Positions 61,906 through 64,000 of a stretch of 64,000 bases of DNA are shown here, piece by piece. The notes below the pieces were generated by a model, which was not told the DNA's origin, did not search any database, and saw only the letters and a list, made by a program, of their open reading frames with translations. This stretch comes from Microbacterium sp. T32. GTDB taxonomy: Bacteria > Actinomycetota > Actinomycetes > Actinomycetales > Microbacteriaceae. Position numbers and translations under genes: made by a program. Position 1 is the stretch's first letter; each line of letters starts with the position of its first letter. The stretch spans positions 124,001 to 188,000 of the forward strand of contig NZ_LQQP01000012.1 in assembly GCF_001619615.1 (NCBI RefSeq), read 5' to 3'.

Positions 61906-63228
61906 TCAGGCCTCGACGTATTCCGTCGGCAGCGCCGGCTCCGACCGGCTCAGCGCGAGTGCGCGCACCGGCAACTCCTCGCGCACGCGCGCGTGGTGGG
62001 CTCGCGCGGCGGCGACGCCCTGCGGGCCGAGGGCCGCGGCATCCGGTTCCCCGTCCACGACCAGCGGAACCTGGAGCGGGCGGGCGTCGGGGTGCTCCGC
62101 GGCCGTGGCCAGCTCCTCGAACCCGTCGCTCACGACGATGAGCTCGGAGGTCGCCGTGCCGCCGTCGAGCGTGCGGAACGCCGCCTTGCGGCCGCCGTGC
62201 GAGGCCTTCTGCGCGGACGCCTTGGCGACGGCGACCCAGGAACCGTCCGCGGCGGCGCGGGCCACGAGCTTGAACACCAGACCGGCGGTGGGCGTACCCG
62301 ACCCGGTGACGACCGAGGTGCCGACGCCGTAGCTGTCGACGGGCGAGGCGGCGAGGGCGGCGATCGCGTACTCGTCGAGGTCGCTCGTCACGGTGATCCG
62401 CGTGCCGGTGGCGCCGAGTTCGTCGAGGAGCGCGCGCACCTCGCCGGCGACGATCGGGAGGTCGCCCGAGTCGATGCGCACGCCGCCCAGCTCGGTGCCC
62501 GCGACGCGCACCGCGGTGCGCACGCCCTCGGGGATGTCGTACGTGTCGATCAGGAGCGTCGTGTCGGTGCCGACGGCGGCGATCTGCGAGCGGAACGCGT
62601 CTTCCTCGCTGTCGTGCAGCAGGGTCCAGGCGTGCGCGGCGGTGCCCATGGTCGGCACGCCCCACCGGCGGCCCGCCTCGAGGTTGCTCGTCGCGGAGAA
62701 CCCGGCGATGTAGGCGGCACGGGCGGCCGCGACGGCGGATTCCTCGCCGGCGCGGCGCGAGCCCATCTCGGCGAGCGGCCGGTCGCCGGCGGCGACGCTC
62801 ATGCGCGCGGCCGCGGTCGCCACCGCGGAGTCGAAGTTCAGAACGCTCAGGGCGAGCGTCTCGAGGATGACGGCCTCGGCGAAGGTCCCCTCGATGGTCA
62901 GCAGCGGAGAGCCGGGGAAGTAGATCTCGCCCTCGCGGTAGCCGGTGATCGAGCCCGTGAAGCGGTACCCCTCGAGGAAGTCGAGGGTCGTGGCATCCAC
63001 GATCCGGTTGTCGCGGAGATAGCGCAGTTCGTCGTCGCCGAAGCGGAAGTCGCGGATCGCGTCGAGCAGTCGTCCCGTGCCCGCGACGACGCCGAATCGC
63101 CGCCCGCCCGACAGGCGTCGACCGAACACCTCGAAGACGCAGCGGCGCTCTGCCGTCCCGTCGCGGAGCCCCGCGTCGAGCATCGTGAGTTCGTAGCGGT
63201 CGGTGTGCAGGGCCGTACTGCGGGTCAT
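61906..63228 (-). CDS. pncB: Nicotinate phosphoribosyltransferase
   Basis: A 440-residue enzyme converting nicotinate and PRPP to nicotinate mononucleotide in NAD salvage. The N-terminal [17 protein letters not shown], then [38 protein letters not shown] and [16 protein letters not shown] are typical, as is [13 protein letters not shown] for the phosphate loop. ATG at 63228 is set by TAGGCT 6 nt upstream. Cytosolic. Divergent from murI across about 75 bp. Confidence 0.94.
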   Translation of the reverse strand: MTRSTALHTDRYELTMLDAGLRDGTAERRCVFEVFGRRLSGGRRFGVVAGTGRLLDAIRDFRFGDDELRYLRDNRIVDATTLDFLEGYRFTGSITGYREGEIYFPGSPLLTIEGTFAEAVILETLALSVLNFDSAVATAAARMSVAAGDRPLAEMGSRRAGEESAVAAARAAYIAGFSATSNLEAGRRWGVPTMGTAAHAWTLLHDSEEDAFRSQIAAVGTDTTLLIDTYDIPEGVRTAVRVAGTELGGVRIDSGDLPIVAGEVRALLDELGATGTRITVTSDLDEYAIAALAASPVDSYGVGTSVVTGSGTPTAGLVFKLVARAAADGSWVAVAKASAQKASHGGRKAAFRTLDGGTATSELIVVSDGFEELATAAEHPDARPLQVPLVVDGEPDAAALGPQGVAAARAHHARVREELPVRALALSRSEPALPTEYVEA

Positions 63229-63240
63229 CCCGCCAGCCTA
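63229..63240 (-). promoter_or_regulatory. Leaderless-type -10 box of pncB
   Basis: Minus-strand TAGGCT (63235-63240) with a 6-nt spacer before the ATG at 63228. Confidence 0.55.
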
Positions 63241-63288
63241 TTCCGCGAGGCAGGGCAGCCCCTCGCGCTCTTGACAGGGCGCCGTGGG

Positions 63289-63302
63289 TAGGCTGGATGC
63301 CT
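63289..63302 (+). promoter_or_regulatory. Leaderless-type -10 box of murI
   Basis: TAGGCT (63289-63294) with an 8-nt spacer before the ATG at 63303. Confidence 0.5.
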
Positions 63303-64000
63303 ATGAACGACGCGCCGATCGGCATCTTCGACTCGGGAGTCGGTGGTCTCACCGTCGCCCGCGCGGTCTCGGCGCAGCTGCCGCGGGAGTCGATCCTCTA
63401 CATCGGCGACACCGCGCGCTCGCCCTACGGACCGAAGCCCATCGCCGATGTCCGGCGGTACGCGCTCGAGGTGCTCGACACGCTGGTCGAGCAGGGCGTG
63501 AAGATGCTCGTGATCGCGTGCAACACGGCATCCGCCGCCATGCTTCGCGACGCGCGCGAGCGCTACGACGTCCCGGTCGTCGAGGTGATCGGACCCGCCG
63601 TCCGCACCGCGATGTCGACGACCCGCAACGGCCGCATCGGCGTGATCGGCACGGTCGGCACGATCGGTTCGCGCGCCTACCAGGACATGCTCGAGGTCAA
63701 CGAACGCCTCACGGTCTTCGCCGAGGCGGCACCCCGGTTCGTCGAGTTCGTGGAGGCGGGGGTCACCGACTCGCCCGAGGTGCTCGCGGTCGCGGAGGAG
63801 TACCTCGCGCCGCTCCGTCGCGCCGACGTCGACACGCTGGTCCTGGGTTGCACCCACTACCCGTTCCTCGAGGGCGCCATCAGCTACGTGATGGGGCCCG
63901 AGGTCAGCCTCGTCTCGAGCGACAGCGAGACCGCGAAGGACGTGTACCGGCAGCTCGTGTCAAGCGACCTTCTCGCGGGACCGGATGCCATCCCCACCCA
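63303..64000 (+). CDS. murI: Glutamate racemase, 5' portion (3' end outside window)
   Basis: Cofactor-independent racemase making D-glutamate for peptidoglycan. 232 codons are visible. [11 protein letters not shown] carries Asp10 and Ser11, [13 protein letters not shown] follows, and the two catalytic cysteines are Cys73 (IACNTASA) and Cys183 ([11 protein letters not shown]). A third or so of the C-terminal lobe lies beyond the window. ATG fixed by the -10 box. Complements dapD/dapE as a cell-wall precursor gene. Confidence 0.95.
   Translation, partial: MNDAPIGIFDSGVGGLTVARAVSAQLPRESILYIGDTARSPYGPKPIADVRRYALEVLDTLVEQGVKMLVIACNTASAAMLRDARERYDVPVVEVIGPAVRTAMSTTRNGRIGVIGTVGTIGSRAYQDMLEVNERLTVFAEAAPRFVEFVEAGVTDSPEVLAVAEEYLAPLRRADVDTLVLGCTHYPFLEGAISYVMGPEVSLVSSDSETAKDVYRQLVSSDLLAGPDAIPT

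Overview
The window looks like an actinobacterial chromosome of the Microbacteriaceae (Microbacterium-like) type. This rests on very high GC, heavy GTG start usage, a decaprenoxanthin-type C50 carotenoid operon (crtE-B-I-Ye-Yf-Eb), an AdnAB-type helicase-nuclease pair instead of RecBCD, and many leaderless genes with a TAnnnT box 6-8 nt before the start codon. No rRNA, prophage, insertion sequence or CRISPR array was seen. The one tRNA is the initiator tRNA-fMet.

Layout. 1-5.5 kb: 3' part of citrate synthase, a repeat-bearing gap, dimethylargininase, divergent lysine/peptidoglycan genes dapD and dapE, and a PIG-V-like mannosyltransferase. 5.5-11.4 kb: DUF3117 protein, O-methyltransferase, TatB, then a coupled minus-strand operon (MgtE-like/CBS, DUF1003, Mrp), and a plus-strand stress protein with an alpha/beta hydrolase. 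11.3-14 kb: cassette 1 (WXG100-like protein, large helical/alpha-beta-hydrolase protein, lipoprotein). 14-19.3 kb: gamma-glutamyltransferase-like and aminopeptidase P genes, an endonuclease/phosphatase-family protein and a PHP phosphoesterase. 19.4-39.6 kb: a DNA-repair and envelope block with order known from other actinobacteria (DEAD-box helicase, ferritin-like protein, DUF3107, AdnA, AdnB, phosphotransferase-like protein, NudC, UvrD2, cyclodehydratase-like protein, zincin-like protein, PDZ/Lon protein, UPF0182). 39.7-46.2 kb: a three-copy 95-bp repeat, then idi-crtE-B-I-Ye-Yf-Eb with a divergent MarR regulator. 47-50.5 kb: cassette 2, a diverged paralogue of cassette 1 with two lipoproteins, next to the 3' end of tRNA-fMet. 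50.5-64 kb: DUF6328, nitrilase-family hydrolase, aminotransferase, HtrA protease, an isolated maltokinase, EcsC-like protein, an ABC ATPase with a repetitive Ala-Lys-Pro-Thr extension plus its permease, DUF3039, a Tat-type secreted protein, nicotinate phosphoribosyltransferase and the start of glutamate racemase.

The most interesting signal is the pair of cassettes at about 11.3-14.0 and 47.0-50.3 kb. Each runs promoter, small WXG100-like protein, helical N-terminal domain fused to an alpha/beta hydrolase, then lipoprotein(s), with overlapping start/stop codons between the first three genes. The architecture suggests a type VII-secreted lipase/esterase effector with a lipoprotein immunity or accessory partner. 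That function is inference. Shared motifs, gene order and promoter are visible in the sequence. Both cassettes are AT-richer than their surroundings in places. One runs into its neighbour's 3' end and the other abuts a tRNA gene, which fits horizontal acquisition.
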